Source: Pseudopedobacter sp035496935 (GTDB lineage: Bacteria; Bacteroidota; Bacteroidia; Sphingobacteriales; Sphingobacteriaceae). Taken from it: a stretch of DNA of 64,000 nucleotides. Of this stretch, positions 16,736 to 26,717 are shown in pieces (position 1 is the stretch's first letter; the number at the start of each line of letters is the position of its first letter). The translations under genes were made by a program, and so were the position numbers. The notes under the pieces are model-generated. The model was not told the DNA's origin and made no database searches. It saw only the letters and a list, made by a program, of their open reading frames with translations. The stretch spans positions 62,001 through 126,000 of the forward strand of contig DATJED010000004.1 of assembly GCA_035496935.1 (NCBI GenBank), written 5' to 3'.

Positions 16736-18649
16736 ATGTCAAAAATTATCGGAATCGACTTGGGAACTACCAACTCATGTGTATCTGTAATGGAAGGTAA
16801 CGAGCCTGTTGTTATTGCTAACAGCGAGGGAAAACGTACCACTCCATCTATAGTTGCATTTGTAGAAGGTGGCGAGCGTAAAGTTGGTGACCCTGCGAAA
16901 CGCCAGGCGATTACCAATCCAACCAAGACCATTTATTCAATCAAGCGTTTCATGGGAAACAGCTATAATGAGGTATCTAAAGAAATTAGTAGAGTTCCTT
17001 ATAAGGTTGTAAAAGGTGATAACAATACGCCAAGAGTAGAAATTGATGACCGTAAATATACTCCACAAGAGATTTCTGCGATGATTCTTCAAAAAATGAA
17101 GAAAACTGCTGAAGACTTTTTAGGTACCGAGGTTTCTGAAGCTGTAATTACAGTTCCGGCTTATTTTAACGATGCACAGCGCCAAGCTACTAAAGAAGCC
17201 GGTGAAATTGCTGGTTTAAAAGTACGTAGAATCATCAACGAGCCAACTGCTGCTGCTCTTGCTTATGGTTTAGACAAAGCACATAAGGATATGAAAATTG
17301 TTGTGTTTGACTGTGGTGGTGGTACGCATGACGTTTCTATCCTTGAATTAGGAGACGGCGTTTTTGAAGTAAAATCAACCGACGGTGATACACACTTAGG
17401 TGGTGACGACTTTGACCAAGTAATTATTGATTGGTTGGCAGACGAGTTCAAAACCGAAAACGGTATGGACTTGCACAAAGACCCAATGGCTTTACAACGT
17501 TTAAAAGAAGCTGCAGAAAAAGCTAAAATTGAATTATCTAGCTCAACTGCAACTGAAATTAACTTGCCATATATCACTGCTGATGCAAGCGGACCTAAAC
17601 ACTTGGTACGTTCTTTATCAAAAGCAAAATTCGAATCTTTAGCTTCTGATTTAATCAAAAGAACTATCGACCCATGTAAATCTGCTTTGAAAAATGCTGG
17701 TTTAAGCACTTCGGATATCGACGAAATCATCTTAGTTGGTGGTTCAACTCGTATCCCTGCAATTCAAGAAGCTGTAGAAAAATTCTTTGGCAAAGCGCCA
17801 TCAAAAGGTGTTAACCCTGATGAAGTTGTGGCAATTGGTGCTGCAATTCAAGGTGGTGTGTTAACCGGTGAGGTAAAAGACGTTTTATTATTAGATGTTA
17901 CACCACTTTCTTTAGGTATTGAAACTATGGGCGGTGTAATGACGAAATTAATTGAGTCAAACACAACCATCCCATCAAAAAAATCAGAAACTTTCTCTAC
18001 CGCATCTGACAACCAGCCATCTGTAGAAATCCATATTTTACAAGGTGAGCGCCCAATGGCAAAAGATAACCGTACTATCGGACGTTTCCACTTGGATGGA
18101 ATACCACCTGCACCACGCGGTGTGCCTCAAATTGAAGTAACTTTTGATATTGATGCCAACGGTATTTTACATGTTGGTGCAAAAGATAAAGCTACCGGCA
18201 AAGAACAAAAAATCAGAATTGAAGCTTCATCTGGTTTATCTGATGAAGAAATCAAAAAAATGAAAGAGGAAGCAGAAAAAAATGCTGAATCTGATAAAGC
18301 TGCAAAAGAAGAAGCGGATAAAATTAACACTGCTGATGCTTTAATTTTCTCTACCGAGAAACAAATTAAAGAATACGGCGATAAAATTCCGGCTGATAAA
18401 AAAGCACCTATCGAAGACGCTTTAAAAACTTTGAAAGATGCTTATGCTGCTAAAAACTTCGCAGATATTGATGCAGCTTCTGAAAAATTAAACGCGGCTT
18501 GGGCTGCAGCATCTGAAGATATGTACAAAGCTACGCAAGACGCTGGTGCAGAAGGCGCTCCGCAAGGAGACTCTTCTAACGCTGGAAACGCAGGCGATGA
18601 CGTTACAGATGTTGACTTTGAAGAAGTAAAAGACGAAGAGAAGAAATAG
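16736..18649 (+). CDS. dnaK: Chaperone DnaK (Hsp70)
   Basis: A 637-residue ATP-dependent chaperone. The N-terminal ATPase domain starts 'IIGIDLGTTNSCVSVMEG' and includes 'VPAYFNDAQRQATK', 'FDCGGGTHDVS' and 'LVGGSTRIPAI'. The substrate-binding domain follows the linker 'VLLLDVTPLSLGIETMGG'. The helical lid ends in a Gly/Asn/Asp-rich tail and an acidic 'VDFEEVKDEEKK', where the EEVD-like end normally sits. dnaJ and grpE are not adjacent. The upstream region has unusual regulatory structure (16586-16689). Confidence 0.98.
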   Translation: MSKIIGIDLGTTNSCVSVMEGNEPVVIANSEGKRTTPSIVAFVEGGERKVGDPAKRQAITNPTKTIYSIKRFMGNSYNEVSKEISRVPYKVVKGDNNTPRVEIDDRKYTPQEISAMILQKMKKTAEDFLGTEVSEAVITVPAYFNDAQRQATKEAGEIAGLKVRRIINEPTAAALAYGLDKAHKDMKIVVFDCGGGTHDVSILELGDGVFEVKSTDGDTHLGGDDFDQVIIDWLADEFKTENGMDLHKDPMALQRLKEAAEKAKIELSSSTATEINLPYITADASGPKHLVRSLSKAKFESLASDLIKRTIDPCKSALKNAGLSTSDIDEIILVGGSTRIPAIQEAVEKFFGKAPSKGVNPDEVVAIGAAIQGGVLTGEVKDVLLLDVTPLSLGIETMGGVMTKLIESNTTIPSKKSETFSTASDNQPSVEIHILQGERPMAKDNRTIGRFHLDGIPPAPRGVPQIEVTFDIDANGILHVGAKDKATGKEQKIRIEASSGLSDEEIKKMKEEAEKNAESDKAAKEEADKINTADALIFSTEKQIKEYGDKIPADKKAPIEDALKTLKDAYAAKNFADIDAASEKLNAAWAAASEDMYKATQDAGAEGAPQGDSSNAGNAGDDVTDVDFEEVKDEEKK

Positions 18650-18715
18650 TCTTTAAGGCTTAAGGTGGAAGGCAAAAAGCTTAAGGCTTTGAGCCGAATA
18701 CTTTAACTTCAAATT

Positions 18716-18755
18716 AAATCCCGTTCTATTAATTTAGGACGGGATTTTTGTTTTT
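18716..18755 (+). terminator. Intrinsic terminator after dnaK
   Basis: Stem 18716-18727 (aaatcccgttct) with 18736-18747 (aggacgggattt), one G-U pair, followed by TTGTTTTT. Confidence 0.85.
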
Positions 18756-18898
18756 GAATCCAACTAAATATTAAATCTCGATTACATCCGAAAATGCTTT
18801 TGTCACCAAAATTTCAAAGCACAGCTTTTGCGGTCATTTCACAGTCAGAAGCATGAGCAAGCCTATCAATAAAGGCGAAATTCAAATATCTTTATACT

Positions 18899-19906
18899 AT
18901 GAAAAACATCAAACTGAGTGTTTTAGACCAAACTCCAATCCGCAAGGGAAGTAACGCTTCCGAATCTCTACAAGAAACTATTGAACTAGCAAAATTTACC
19001 GATAAATTAGGTTATACTCGTTATTGGCTGAGCGAACATCATAACTCAAAAACTTTGGCAACCGGCTCGCCAGAAGTGGTTATTGCCCGCTTAGGTGCGG
19101 AAACTAAAAATATCCGTTTGGGTTCTGGTGGAATGATGATGCCAAACCACAGCACTTTGCGGGTAGCGGAAAATTTTAGAGTTTTAGAAGGTTTGTATCC
19201 GAACAGAATTGATTTAGGAATGGGCAGAGCGCCCGGTGGCGATCGTTTAACAGCGCATTTACTAAATCCATCGAATCAGTTTGACCCGAAAGACTATATA
19301 CAGCAACTCCGCGATTTACAGCATTTATTTAACGATGAACCTTTGGAAGGAATCAGCGAGGCAAAAGTACAGGCAATTCCAATGATTAACACTTCGCCTG
19401 ATTTATGGATTTTAACTTCGAGCGGAGAAAGTGCTTTAATTGCCGCACATTTTGGGATGGCCATGTCTTTTGCGCAGTTCATCAATCCGGTTGGCGGCGC
19501 TATTGCGATAAAAAACTACAAAGCACAATTTAAACCATCTGCTGAGCTTAGCGAACCCAAAACCAGTGTCGGTATTTTTGCTTTTTGCAGTGACGATGAG
19601 GAAAAAGTTAAAAGAGCACAAGCTTTAATGGACTATCGCTTGTTAAGCTTTGAGCGTGGAAAATTCAACAGCATATATTCTTATGATGACATTAACGATG
19701 AAGAATATGATGCGCAAGAATGGCAAAGAGTCTTGTACAACAGGCAAAGAATGGCAGTTGGAACTCCGGCACAAATGAAACAGCAGTTAGAAAAAATTTG
19801 TGAAGACTTTGATACCGAAGAAATCATCATGTCTACTTTTACAGAAACCAAAGAAGACCGATTTAAATCTTATCAACTTTTGGCGGAAACTTTTGAAATA
19901 TGTTAA
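18899..19906 (+). CDS. LLM-class flavin-dependent oxidoreductase
   Basis: A 335-residue bacterial-luciferase-like monooxygenase with a TIM-barrel fold that uses reduced FMN. Landmarks are 'LSVLDQTPIRKGSNASESL', 'RYWLSEHHNSKTLATGSPEV' (about 42-61), 'IRLGSGGMMMPNHSTLRVAE' and 'RIDLGMGRAPGGD' (about 102-114). This is the subgroup annotated MsnO8/YhbW-like, whose natural substrate is unknown. The next gene starts 35 bp downstream on the same strand, so it may share a transcript with the glycerophosphodiesterase. Confidence 0.92.
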   Translation: MKNIKLSVLDQTPIRKGSNASESLQETIELAKFTDKLGYTRYWLSEHHNSKTLATGSPEVVIARLGAETKNIRLGSGGMMMPNHSTLRVAENFRVLEGLYPNRIDLGMGRAPGGDRLTAHLLNPSNQFDPKDYIQQLRDLQHLFNDEPLEGISEAKVQAIPMINTSPDLWILTSSGESALIAAHFGMAMSFAQFINPVGGAIAIKNYKAQFKPSAELSEPKTSVGIFAFCSDDEEKVKRAQALMDYRLLSFERGKFNSIYSYDDINDEEYDAQEWQRVLYNRQRMAVGTPAQMKQQLEKICEDFDTEEIIMSTFTETKEDRFKSYQLLAETFEIC

Positions 19907-19940
19907 CTTTAAGCTTTTTATTCAAAATATTAGCTCTATA

Positions 19941-20741
19941 ATGCTTGTACGTTTCCTATCTTTCGCACTAATTGCTTCAATCTTAACAGCATGTGGCATC
20001 TTAAAAAAAGACATGAATTTTGCACAAAACCCCGTTGTTGCCCACAGAGGTGCTTGGAAAGCTAAAAGCTTACCGGAAAATTCGATAGCATCTTTAAAAC
20101 AAGCTATTTCAATGGGCTGCCATGGTTCCGAATTTGATGTTAGAATGACTGCTGATGATTCTTTAGTCATCAACCATGATCCACATTACAATAAGTTATT
20201 GATAGAAAAAAGTACCTATGCCGAGTTAGAAAAATTCGAGCTTGCTAACGGTGAAAAATTACCGACTTTAAGCGAATACATCATTGCAGGGATAACGAAC
20301 AATCAGAAAACACAATTGGTTTGCGAGCTTAAACCTTCGGGACTGGGTAAAGCCAGAGCAACCGAAATTGTTAAAAAAGTTTTAGCAACTTTTAAAGAAC
20401 TGAAAGCTGAAAAATACGTTACCTACATCAGTTTTGATTACGATATGCTCAAAACGATTCATCAACTAAACCCAAATGTCACTACACAATATTTAAACGG
20501 AGACAAAAGTCCGGAAGAGATTAAATCTGCGGGATTAACCGGCATTGATTATCATTTTAAAGTTTTCCAAGATAATCCCGGATGGATAGAAGAAGCAAAA
20601 AAAACGGGCATTACTTTGAACGCCTGGACTGTTAATGACCCACGATTAATGGATTTCTTTATTACTAATAATTTCGATTTTATCACTACGAATGAACCCG
20701 AAAAATTATTAGCTATTTATCAAAAAAGCAAGCAAAAATAA
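19941..20741 (+). CDS. Glycerophosphodiester phosphodiesterase lipoprotein
   Basis: Hydrolyses glycerophosphodiesters to sn-glycerol 3-phosphate and an alcohol. The ATG at 19941 gives a lipoprotein signal with lipobox 'LTACG', so the enzyme is probably periplasm-facing. The GDPD catalytic features are 'VVAHRGAWKAKSLPENSIAS' (His-Arg and Glu), 'EFDVRMTADDSLVINHDP' (Asp and second His) and 'VCELKP'. It reaches 266 residues, normal for the family. glpD starts 32 bp downstream, making a coherent pair: release of glycerol 3-phosphate, then its oxidation. Confidence 0.93.
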   Translation: MLVRFLSFALIASILTACGILKKDMNFAQNPVVAHRGAWKAKSLPENSIASLKQAISMGCHGSEFDVRMTADDSLVINHDPHYNKLLIEKSTYAELEKFELANGEKLPTLSEYIIAGITNNQKTQLVCELKPSGLGKARATEIVKKVLATFKELKAEKYVTYISFDYDMLKTIHQLNPNVTTQYLNGDKSPEEIKSAGLTGIDYHFKVFQDNPGWIEEAKKTGITLNAWTVNDPRLMDFFITNNFDFITTNEPEKLLAIYQKSKQK

Positions 20742-20773
20742 ATTTCAAAAAGGATTATTCTGTAATTGAAAAA

Positions 20774-22372
20774 ATGAACTTTAAAACTAGAGCCACACAA
20801 TTACAAGAATTAAAATCTACGCCAATTTGGGACATCATCATTATCGGTGGTGGAGCAACTGGTTTGGGATGCGCCCTTGATGCAACTACAAGAGGGTTTA
20901 AAACGCTTTTGCTAGAACAATCGGATTTTGCAAAAGGTACATCAAGCAGAAGTACAAAGTTAGTGCATGGCGGTGTAAGGTATTTAGCTGCCGGCGATGT
21001 TTCTTTAGTTTACGAAGCTTTAAGAGAACGCGGTTTGCTATTACAAAATGCTCCTCATTTAGTAAAAAAGCAGTCGTTTATTATTCCCTGTTATAGCATT
21101 TTTGAAAAAATAAAATATGTTATAGGTTTAAAACTATACGATTTGCTGGCTGGCAAATTCAGCTTTGGCTCATCAGTTATCCTCAATAAAGAAAAAACAT
21201 TAAATGCGTTAAAAGGCATCAGCAATAAAAAGTTAAAAGGCGGTGTACAATATTTTGATGGGCAATTTGACGATGCAAGATTGGCTTTGAATATTGCACA
21301 AACAGCAATAGAAAACGGCGCTACCGTTTTAAATTATCTCAAAGTAAAGCAATTAAAAAAAGTTAATGATCTAATAAACGGCGTTGTTGCAGAAGATATA
21401 GAAACGGAACAAGGTTTTGAAATTAACGGGAAGGTAGTAATTAACGCTACAGGAGTTTTTGTTGATGATATTTTAAAAATGGACAAGCCAAATGCAAAGC
21501 CATTGGTTAGGCCTAGTCAAGGTGTTCATGTGGTTTTGGACCGTTCTTTTATGTCGTCGGAATCAGCTTTGCTGATTCCAAAAACAAGTGACGGACGAGT
21601 TTTATTTGCAGTACCTTGGCATCAGCATTTGGTTATAGGCACTACCGACACACCACTAAATGAACACAGTTTGGAACCCGTTGCCTTAGCGAAAGAAATC
21701 GATTTTATTTTAGAAACTGCTAGTAAATATTTAGAAAGAAAACCCACAAAAGATGACATCTTAAGTGTTTTTGCAGGTTTACGACCTTTAGCTGCTCCAA
21801 ATAAAAATATTAATAAGACCAAAGAAATTTCAAGAAGTCACAAATTGGTTGTTAGCGATAGCAACTTAATAACCATTACCGGAGGCAAATGGACAACCTA
21901 TCGTAAAATGGCGGAAGACACTATTGATAAAGCTGTCTCAACAGCGAATTTATCGGTAAGTAAATGCGTGACCAAAAATCTAGCGATACATGGAAGTACT
22001 ACGCAAACAGAAAATAATTATTTCGATTTTTATGGGAGCGATGCGGCTTTTATCAAAAAGTTAATTGGGCAACACCCTGAATTTGCAGAAAAAATTCATC
22101 CAAATTTCCCTTACCAAATGGGTGAAGTAGTTTGGGCTGTTAGAAATGAGATGGCCAGAACCGTGGAAGACGTTTTAGCCCGAAGATTAAGAGTTTTGTT
22201 TTTAGACGCAAAAGTAGCAGTTGAAATGGCTCCAAAAGTCGCTGAAATTATCGCTTCCGAACTTGGTTATGATAAAGGTTGGGAAAGCCAGCAGATTCGG
22301 TCTTTTGCAGCGTTAGCCAGTAGATACCGTATAAACCCAAACCACAAACCGGGAAGTGAACAGCTTAATTAA
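20774..22372 (+). CDS. glpD: Glycerol-3-phosphate dehydrogenase (FAD, aerobic type)
   Basis: Oxidises sn-glycerol 3-phosphate to dihydroxyacetone phosphate and passes electrons to quinone at the inner membrane. It has 532 residues. The FAD-binding dinucleotide fold is 'IIIIGGGATGLGCALDATTRG' minus its first residue (about 17-36). The family signatures are 'GTSSRSTKLVHGGVRYL' (about 56-72), 'RVLFAVPWHQHLVIGTTDTP' and 'TITGGKWTTYRKMAEDTID', and the C-terminal DAO_C domain is complete. It follows the glycerophosphodiesterase lipoprotein gene. Confidence 0.95.
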   Translation: MNFKTRATQLQELKSTPIWDIIIIGGGATGLGCALDATTRGFKTLLLEQSDFAKGTSSRSTKLVHGGVRYLAAGDVSLVYEALRERGLLLQNAPHLVKKQSFIIPCYSIFEKIKYVIGLKLYDLLAGKFSFGSSVILNKEKTLNALKGISNKKLKGGVQYFDGQFDDARLALNIAQTAIENGATVLNYLKVKQLKKVNDLINGVVAEDIETEQGFEINGKVVINATGVFVDDILKMDKPNAKPLVRPSQGVHVVLDRSFMSSESALLIPKTSDGRVLFAVPWHQHLVIGTTDTPLNEHSLEPVALAKEIDFILETASKYLERKPTKDDILSVFAGLRPLAAPNKNINKTKEISRSHKLVVSDSNLITITGGKWTTYRKMAEDTIDKAVSTANLSVSKCVTKNLAIHGSTTQTENNYFDFYGSDAAFIKKLIGQHPEFAEKIHPNFPYQMGEVVWAVRNEMARTVEDVLARRLRVLFLDAKVAVEMAPKVAEIIASELGYDKGWESQQIRSFAALASRYRINPNHKPGSEQLN

Positions 22373-22683
22373 CGCTTCGAAAAAGAAGGGTCGGTTTTCA
22401 TTCGACCCATGTATACCGATAGTTGGCATAATCATTCAATATTACCACCGTAAATATCTGGAAAAACTCCCGGATAGGTTAAAAACGTGACTTAATTGTA
22501 ATTTATAAGTTCATTTTAAAATATGGTAACCATTTACGCTAGCTAACGTTTAACATAATATTAATTGAAAGTGGACACTAAATTTTTAAGCTTCCTAAAC
22601 TTAAATTTGTGTAGTAAATGCTAATAGGCTGACGCTATTCTTTTAAAAACATATACCTTTATATTTTTCAAACAAATAATGCA
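22373..22683. other. Intergenic region between glpD and the histidine kinase
   Basis: An AT-rich 311-bp gap. A short hairpin, GGGTCG with CGACCC (22389-22408), lies just after glpD but lacks a T run, so it is a weak terminator candidate at best. No gene or clear promoter is seen in the rest. Confidence 0.4.
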
Positions 22684-24048
22684 GTGCCGATTTTAAACAA
22701 GAAACGCAACTATTGGTCTGAGCTGATTGGAAGGTCTAAAGATTTTTCCTTAGAGAGTAGAATATTCCACTCGCTAAGTATTTGTTTGATTGCTCTTGCT
22801 AGCTTATACATCCCATATAATATATATAGCGGTCTCTATGTTGCAGCGTTTTCAGCGTTCCTGTTTAGCATCTTTTTCATCTATCAATATTACCGTTCAA
22901 GATATTTAGGAAAGCCACATAGTAATTTTGCATTTGGCATTATAGGTATTTTTATTTTTGGAATAAATTATTTTTTCAATTCGGGGATTGACGGCTCTAC
23001 CGATTTGATTTGGCCTGCTTATTTATTACTTGTACTGGCTATTTCTCCTTACAAGCAACACGCTAAATGGTTGGGCCTTTATTTAATATGCTTTTTAGCA
23101 ATCCATTTTATTGAATATCAGTTTCCTTTTCTCATCAGACATCCCTTTTATCCAGGCAGAGGCCAGTTTTTGGATAGGATAACCGTTTCGCCGATGCCAG
23201 TGATAGTGATTTATATTGTGATAAACTTTATTAAGCGGAGTTATGATAAAGAAAAAAAACTAACAGAAGAAAAAACATTAATAGTTGCCGAAAACAACAA
23301 ATACATTTCTTTACAGAACGACCAGCTGGAGCAGAGCAATTCAGAGAAAAACAAACTAATGTCGATCATTTCACACGATTTACGTTCGCCACTCATTAGT
23401 ATACAAAACTATTTGGAATTATTGAATGAATACGAGTTAGGAACTGTAGAGCGAGAGCATCTGGAAAAAACATTACTTACTTCTACAAACAATGCTATTG
23501 AAATGCTTTCTAATTTATTGAGCTGGTCAAAATCACAAATGGATGGCGTTAATGTAAATCTGGTAAAAGTTAATCTTCTTGAAGCCTTATCGAACACATT
23601 GGCGATGGAGAAAATGCATGCATTAAAAAAAGAAATCTCTTTGAGCTACCAAATTCCTGAAAATATTACTGTAATAGCAGATGTAGATATGCTACAATTA
23701 GTGGTGCGAAATTTAGTCAGTAATGCCATTAAATTTACCCAAAAGGGAGGCGAAATCCATATTGAGGCAGAACTTGTACAAAGCGAATGCAAAATTACAG
23801 TCCAAGATAATGGAAAAGGTATTGCTAAAGAAAAACAGGAGAAGATTTTCAGCATCAGCTCAAAAGCTGAGTATGGCACAAACAACGAAAAAGGCGTAGG
23901 GTTAGGTCTGGTTTTATGCAAAGAGTTTACCGAATTGCAAGGAGGCACCATCAGCTTTGCAAGTACGCCAGAACATGGATCCAGTTTTTTTGTTTTTATA
24001 CCGGCAATGAAAGTAACGGACAATGCTATTTCCGAAATAGGGTCTTAA
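22684..24048 (+). CDS. Membrane sensor histidine kinase
   Basis: 454 residues. The N-terminal half (about 28-185) has five or six transmembrane helices and little soluble sensor, so the signal is likely read in or near the membrane. A coiled linker (about 188-225) follows, then the HisKA domain with phospho-acceptor His231 in 'SIISHDLRSPL'. The HATPase domain has N box 'LVVRNLVSNAIKF', G1 'DNGKGI' and G2 'GVGLGLVLC'. The start is GTG. No response regulator is adjacent, so it is an orphan kinase by position. Its last 4 bp overlap the end of the convergent DUF72 gene. Confidence 0.9.
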   Translation: MPILNKKRNYWSELIGRSKDFSLESRIFHSLSICLIALASLYIPYNIYSGLYVAAFSAFLFSIFFIYQYYRSRYLGKPHSNFAFGIIGIFIFGINYFFNSGIDGSTDLIWPAYLLLVLAISPYKQHAKWLGLYLICFLAIHFIEYQFPFLIRHPFYPGRGQFLDRITVSPMPVIVIYIVINFIKRSYDKEKKLTEEKTLIVAENNKYISLQNDQLEQSNSEKNKLMSIISHDLRSPLISIQNYLELLNEYELGTVEREHLEKTLLTSTNNAIEMLSNLLSWSKSQMDGVNVNLVKVNLLEALSNTLAMEKMHALKKEISLSYQIPENITVIADVDMLQLVVRNLVSNAIKFTQKGGEIHIEAELVQSECKITVQDNGKGIAKEKQEKIFSISSKAEYGTNNEKGVGLGLVLCKEFTELQGGTISFASTPEHGSSFFVFIPAMKVTDNAISEIGS

Positions 24049-24779
24049 TCTTTACCGATTTTTTGAATTAACGTTTCTGCGTTAAATCCCGCATACCCTA
24101 ATTGGTCGTTATCAAAATAAACATACACGTCCTTACCATCCATTGACCATTGTTTAACCAATTTTGCCCAATTCTCTAGTTCCGCATCGCTATAAGAACC
24201 TTCGTATTTCCCTCCGGGACCATGCAAACGGATGTAAACAAAATCGGCAGTAGTTTTTATAGGCGATAAATGCCCCGCTAAGTTGTAAATGCAGTAAGCA
24301 CAATTATATTGCTTCAAGAGTGAGTAAGTATCTTCATTATCCCAAGTGGCGTTTCTGAACTCAAACGTATAACGGAAACCCTTTGGCAATTGATGAAGGA
24401 AACTACTTAAGCGGTTATGATCGCATTTCCAACCGGGAGGAAGCTGAAAAAGAATGACACCTAATTTTTCTTCGAGAAGTGAAGCCTTGTTTAGAAAATC
24501 TTCAATAGCGTTTTTTGATACGTTTAATTTTTTAAGATGTGTAAAGTACCGGTTAGCTTTAACCGAGAACAAAAAGTTTCCCGGAACAGATTTTTTCCAA
24601 GTCTCAAAGGTTTCTTCTTTAGGAATCCGATAAAAAGAATTGTTTATTTCGACTGTATCAAAATGTTGGATAAAGGTAGCCAATTGGTCTTTTTCCTTAA
24701 CGTTCGAAGGGTAAAAAGTACCTTTCCAATGCTTATAATGCCAGCCTGAAGTCCCGATACGAATGCTTCCTTTTTTCAT
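24045..24779 (-). CDS. DUF72 family protein
   Basis: A complete 244-residue member with 'IRIGTSGWHYKHWKGTFYP' at the N-terminus, 'HFDTVEINNSFYRIP' (about 49-63), 'VKANRYFTHLKKL', 'ILFQLPPGWKCD', 'YTFEFRNATW', 'VYIRLHGPGGKYEGSYSD' and 'VYVYFDNDQLGYAGFNAETL'. The fold is TIM-barrel-like; the biochemical role is unknown. It is a paralogue of the gene cut off at the left window edge. Its stop overlaps the convergent histidine kinase gene by 4 bp. Confidence 0.93.
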   Translation of the reverse strand: MKKGSIRIGTSGWHYKHWKGTFYPSNVKEKDQLATFIQHFDTVEINNSFYRIPKEETFETWKKSVPGNFLFSVKANRYFTHLKKLNVSKNAIEDFLNKASLLEEKLGVILFQLPPGWKCDHNRLSSFLHQLPKGFRYTFEFRNATWDNEDTYSLLKQYNCAYCIYNLAGHLSPIKTTADFVYIRLHGPGGKYEGSYSDAELENWAKLVKQWSMDGKDVYVYFDNDQLGYAGFNAETLIQKIGKD

Positions 24780-25060
24780 AGCTTTTCATCCACCGTTACA
24801 ATCTGCTTTATGCCTGTCTTTCAAAATTAAAATCAAACCAGTATAAATAAGTGGCAACATTCCTATTCACGCAAAGAATCTGCCATAGCTGTTTTGGGCA
24901 TGAAATACACTTCATTTTACATTGCTTGTCAACGATCTAGTGGATTTAAATTTTTCGCGGTAAAATAAAAATCATGTATTTATTATAGGAACACGTTCTC
25001 CGAAAATAATTGGCTTGAAGTTTGGTTTCTACAAAACATCATTCATCTAATTAAAAACAT

Positions 25061-26029
25061 ATGTTCTACCACGTAAAAGAATTACAATTTAACGCTAGGG
25101 TATCCAAACCCGATCCGCGTTTTGCCCGCCTGCTACTAGAGCAGTTCGGAGGAGGAAATGGAGAACTTAAAGCCGCTATGCAATATTTTGTACAGGCTTT
25201 CGGTTGCAAAAACCCATATCCTGACAAGTATGACCTCTTGATGGATATTGCAACGGAAGAGTTCAGCCATCTTGAAATTGTTGGAGCAACTATCCAAATG
25301 CTATTAAGTGGCGTAAATGGCGAGCTTAAAAATGCAGCGGAAAGTGATGAAATTATGCAGACGCTAAATGGCAAAGCTGCTAAAGAGAGTTTTATCCACG
25401 AAGCAATGGTTAATCCGCAGTTTGATGTATTATCTGGCGGAGGACCAATGGTAACAGACAGCAATGGAATACCATGGAGCGGCGCTTACGTAAACGCAAA
25501 CTCTGATCTTACGGTGGATTTACGGTCTAACATTGCTGCCGAATCAAGAGCTAAAATTGTTTATGAATACCTAATGAAATTTACAGACGACCCTTATGTT
25601 AAGGAAACATTGCGTTTTCTGATGACAAGAGAGGTTGCGCACTTTCAACAATTTGAAGCGGCATTATCTACAATTCAGCCTAATTTTCCACCCGCTGTTC
25701 TTCAAAGTGATCCTAGGTATAGCAATCTTTATTTCAACATGTCATCCGGACAAGAAGCTCGCGGTCCTTGGAATGAAGGCCCAAGCAGCCAATTAGGAGA
25801 AACTTGGCAATATATTGAAGATCCTTTGCAACATGTTCCGGCTACCAACGGTTTAACCGATGTAAAACCCGAAGGCACCAAGCGCACAGAAAAAACTGTG
25901 GAAAAAGCCAACAAGGCTTTGAGCAAAGAACGCAGTACCGAAGTAAAATCTGCAACTCCAGAAAAAGACATTCAATGGAGCACTTATTCAGAAACAAAGG
26001 GTGATAAATCCACAAAAAAATCTAAATAA
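25061..26029 (+). CDS. Manganese catalase
   Basis: Converts hydrogen peroxide to water and oxygen with a dinuclear manganese centre in a four-helix bundle. The metal ligands line up as E35 (GELKAAM), E67 and H70 (EEFSHLE), E161 (AAESRAK) and H194 (REVAHFQQFE). The 33-residue spacing between the last two equals that of known enzymes. 'QEARGPWNEG' is also typical. A lysine-rich, low-complexity tail (about 265-322) extends beyond the core. The 281-bp upstream gap (24780-25060) shows no identifiable promoter. The end overlaps the next gene by 29 bp. Confidence 0.95.
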   Translation: MFYHVKELQFNARVSKPDPRFARLLLEQFGGGNGELKAAMQYFVQAFGCKNPYPDKYDLLMDIATEEFSHLEIVGATIQMLLSGVNGELKNAAESDEIMQTLNGKAAKESFIHEAMVNPQFDVLSGGGPMVTDSNGIPWSGAYVNANSDLTVDLRSNIAAESRAKIVYEYLMKFTDDPYVKETLRFLMTREVAHFQQFEAALSTIQPNFPPAVLQSDPRYSNLYFNMSSGQEARGPWNEGPSSQLGETWQYIEDPLQHVPATNGLTDVKPEGTKRTEKTVEKANKALSKERSTEVKSATPEKDIQWSTYSETKGDKSTKKSK

Positions 26030-26693
26030 CATTAATCCTTTAATTGATACGGATCGGGTAGAAATAGTTTTCTATACCGATCCTTTATGTTGCTGGAGCT
26101 GGGCATTGTTTCCGGAACTGCTCAGATTAAGAGCTGATTTTGAGGATTTAGTAACCATCAGCTATTGTATGGGTGGTCTAATTAAGGACTGGAACAATTT
26201 TGCAGATCCTTTGAACAACGTTAGCCAACCTTCGCAAATGGGCCCAATATGGATGGAAGCAGCTCAGAAAACCGGAACAAATTTTAGTCATTATCTTTGG
26301 GTCGATGATCCTCCAACGTCCTCTTACCCCGCATGTATTGCTGTAAAAACTGCCGGACTTCAATCTCTTTTAGCAGAGGAACTATATTTTAAAAATATCG
26401 CGGAAGCTGCAATGCTAAACGGAATGAATATTTCTAAACCAGAAGTGCTTGTGCAGATAGCCCAACAGCTCTCCGAGGAATTTCCTAATATTTTTGACCT
26501 TTCGCATTTTCTTCAGAATTATAATAACGAAGAAAGTAGAGACGCGTTTAGGCAAGATCTTCAAAAAATAAAATCCAACAGCATCGGGCGCTTTCCTACC
26601 GTAACAATGGCATATCGGCAAAAAAAGATTATGTTTACGGGCTATCGCTCCTATGATGTGCTTTTAGATGCGTTCTCTAAAATAAGAGACTAA
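26001..26693 (+). CDS. DsbA/SpxH-like thioredoxin-fold protein
   Basis: About 230 residues beginning at a GTG inside the catalase gene; no downstream ATG would keep the thioredoxin strand. 'VEIVFYTDPLCCWSWALFPE' near residue 20 is the first beta strand and redox-like CCWS motif of the DsbA-like group that includes SpxH/YjbH adaptors. 'GRFPTVTMAYRQKKIMFTGY' (about 195-214) provides the cis-Pro loop and last strands. It is cytoplasmic by sequence. The 29-bp overlap suggests translational coupling with manganese catalase and a role in oxidative or disulfide stress; the substrate is unknown. Confidence 0.82.
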   Translation: MINPQKNLNNINPLIDTDRVEIVFYTDPLCCWSWALFPELLRLRADFEDLVTISYCMGGLIKDWNNFADPLNNVSQPSQMGPIWMEAAQKTGTNFSHYLWVDDPPTSSYPACIAVKTAGLQSLLAEELYFKNIAEAAMLNGMNISKPEVLVQIAQQLSEEFPNIFDLSHFLQNYNNEESRDAFRQDLQKIKSNSIGRFPTVTMAYRQKKIMFTGYRSYDVLLDAFSKIRD

Positions 26694-26717
26694 ATCAATT
26701 AAAAATTTTCAACCCTA

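Noticed and set aside
22389..22408. Hairpin after glpD as an intrinsic terminator
   Set aside because: The stem is only 6 bp and no T run follows it, so it is not listed as a terminator.
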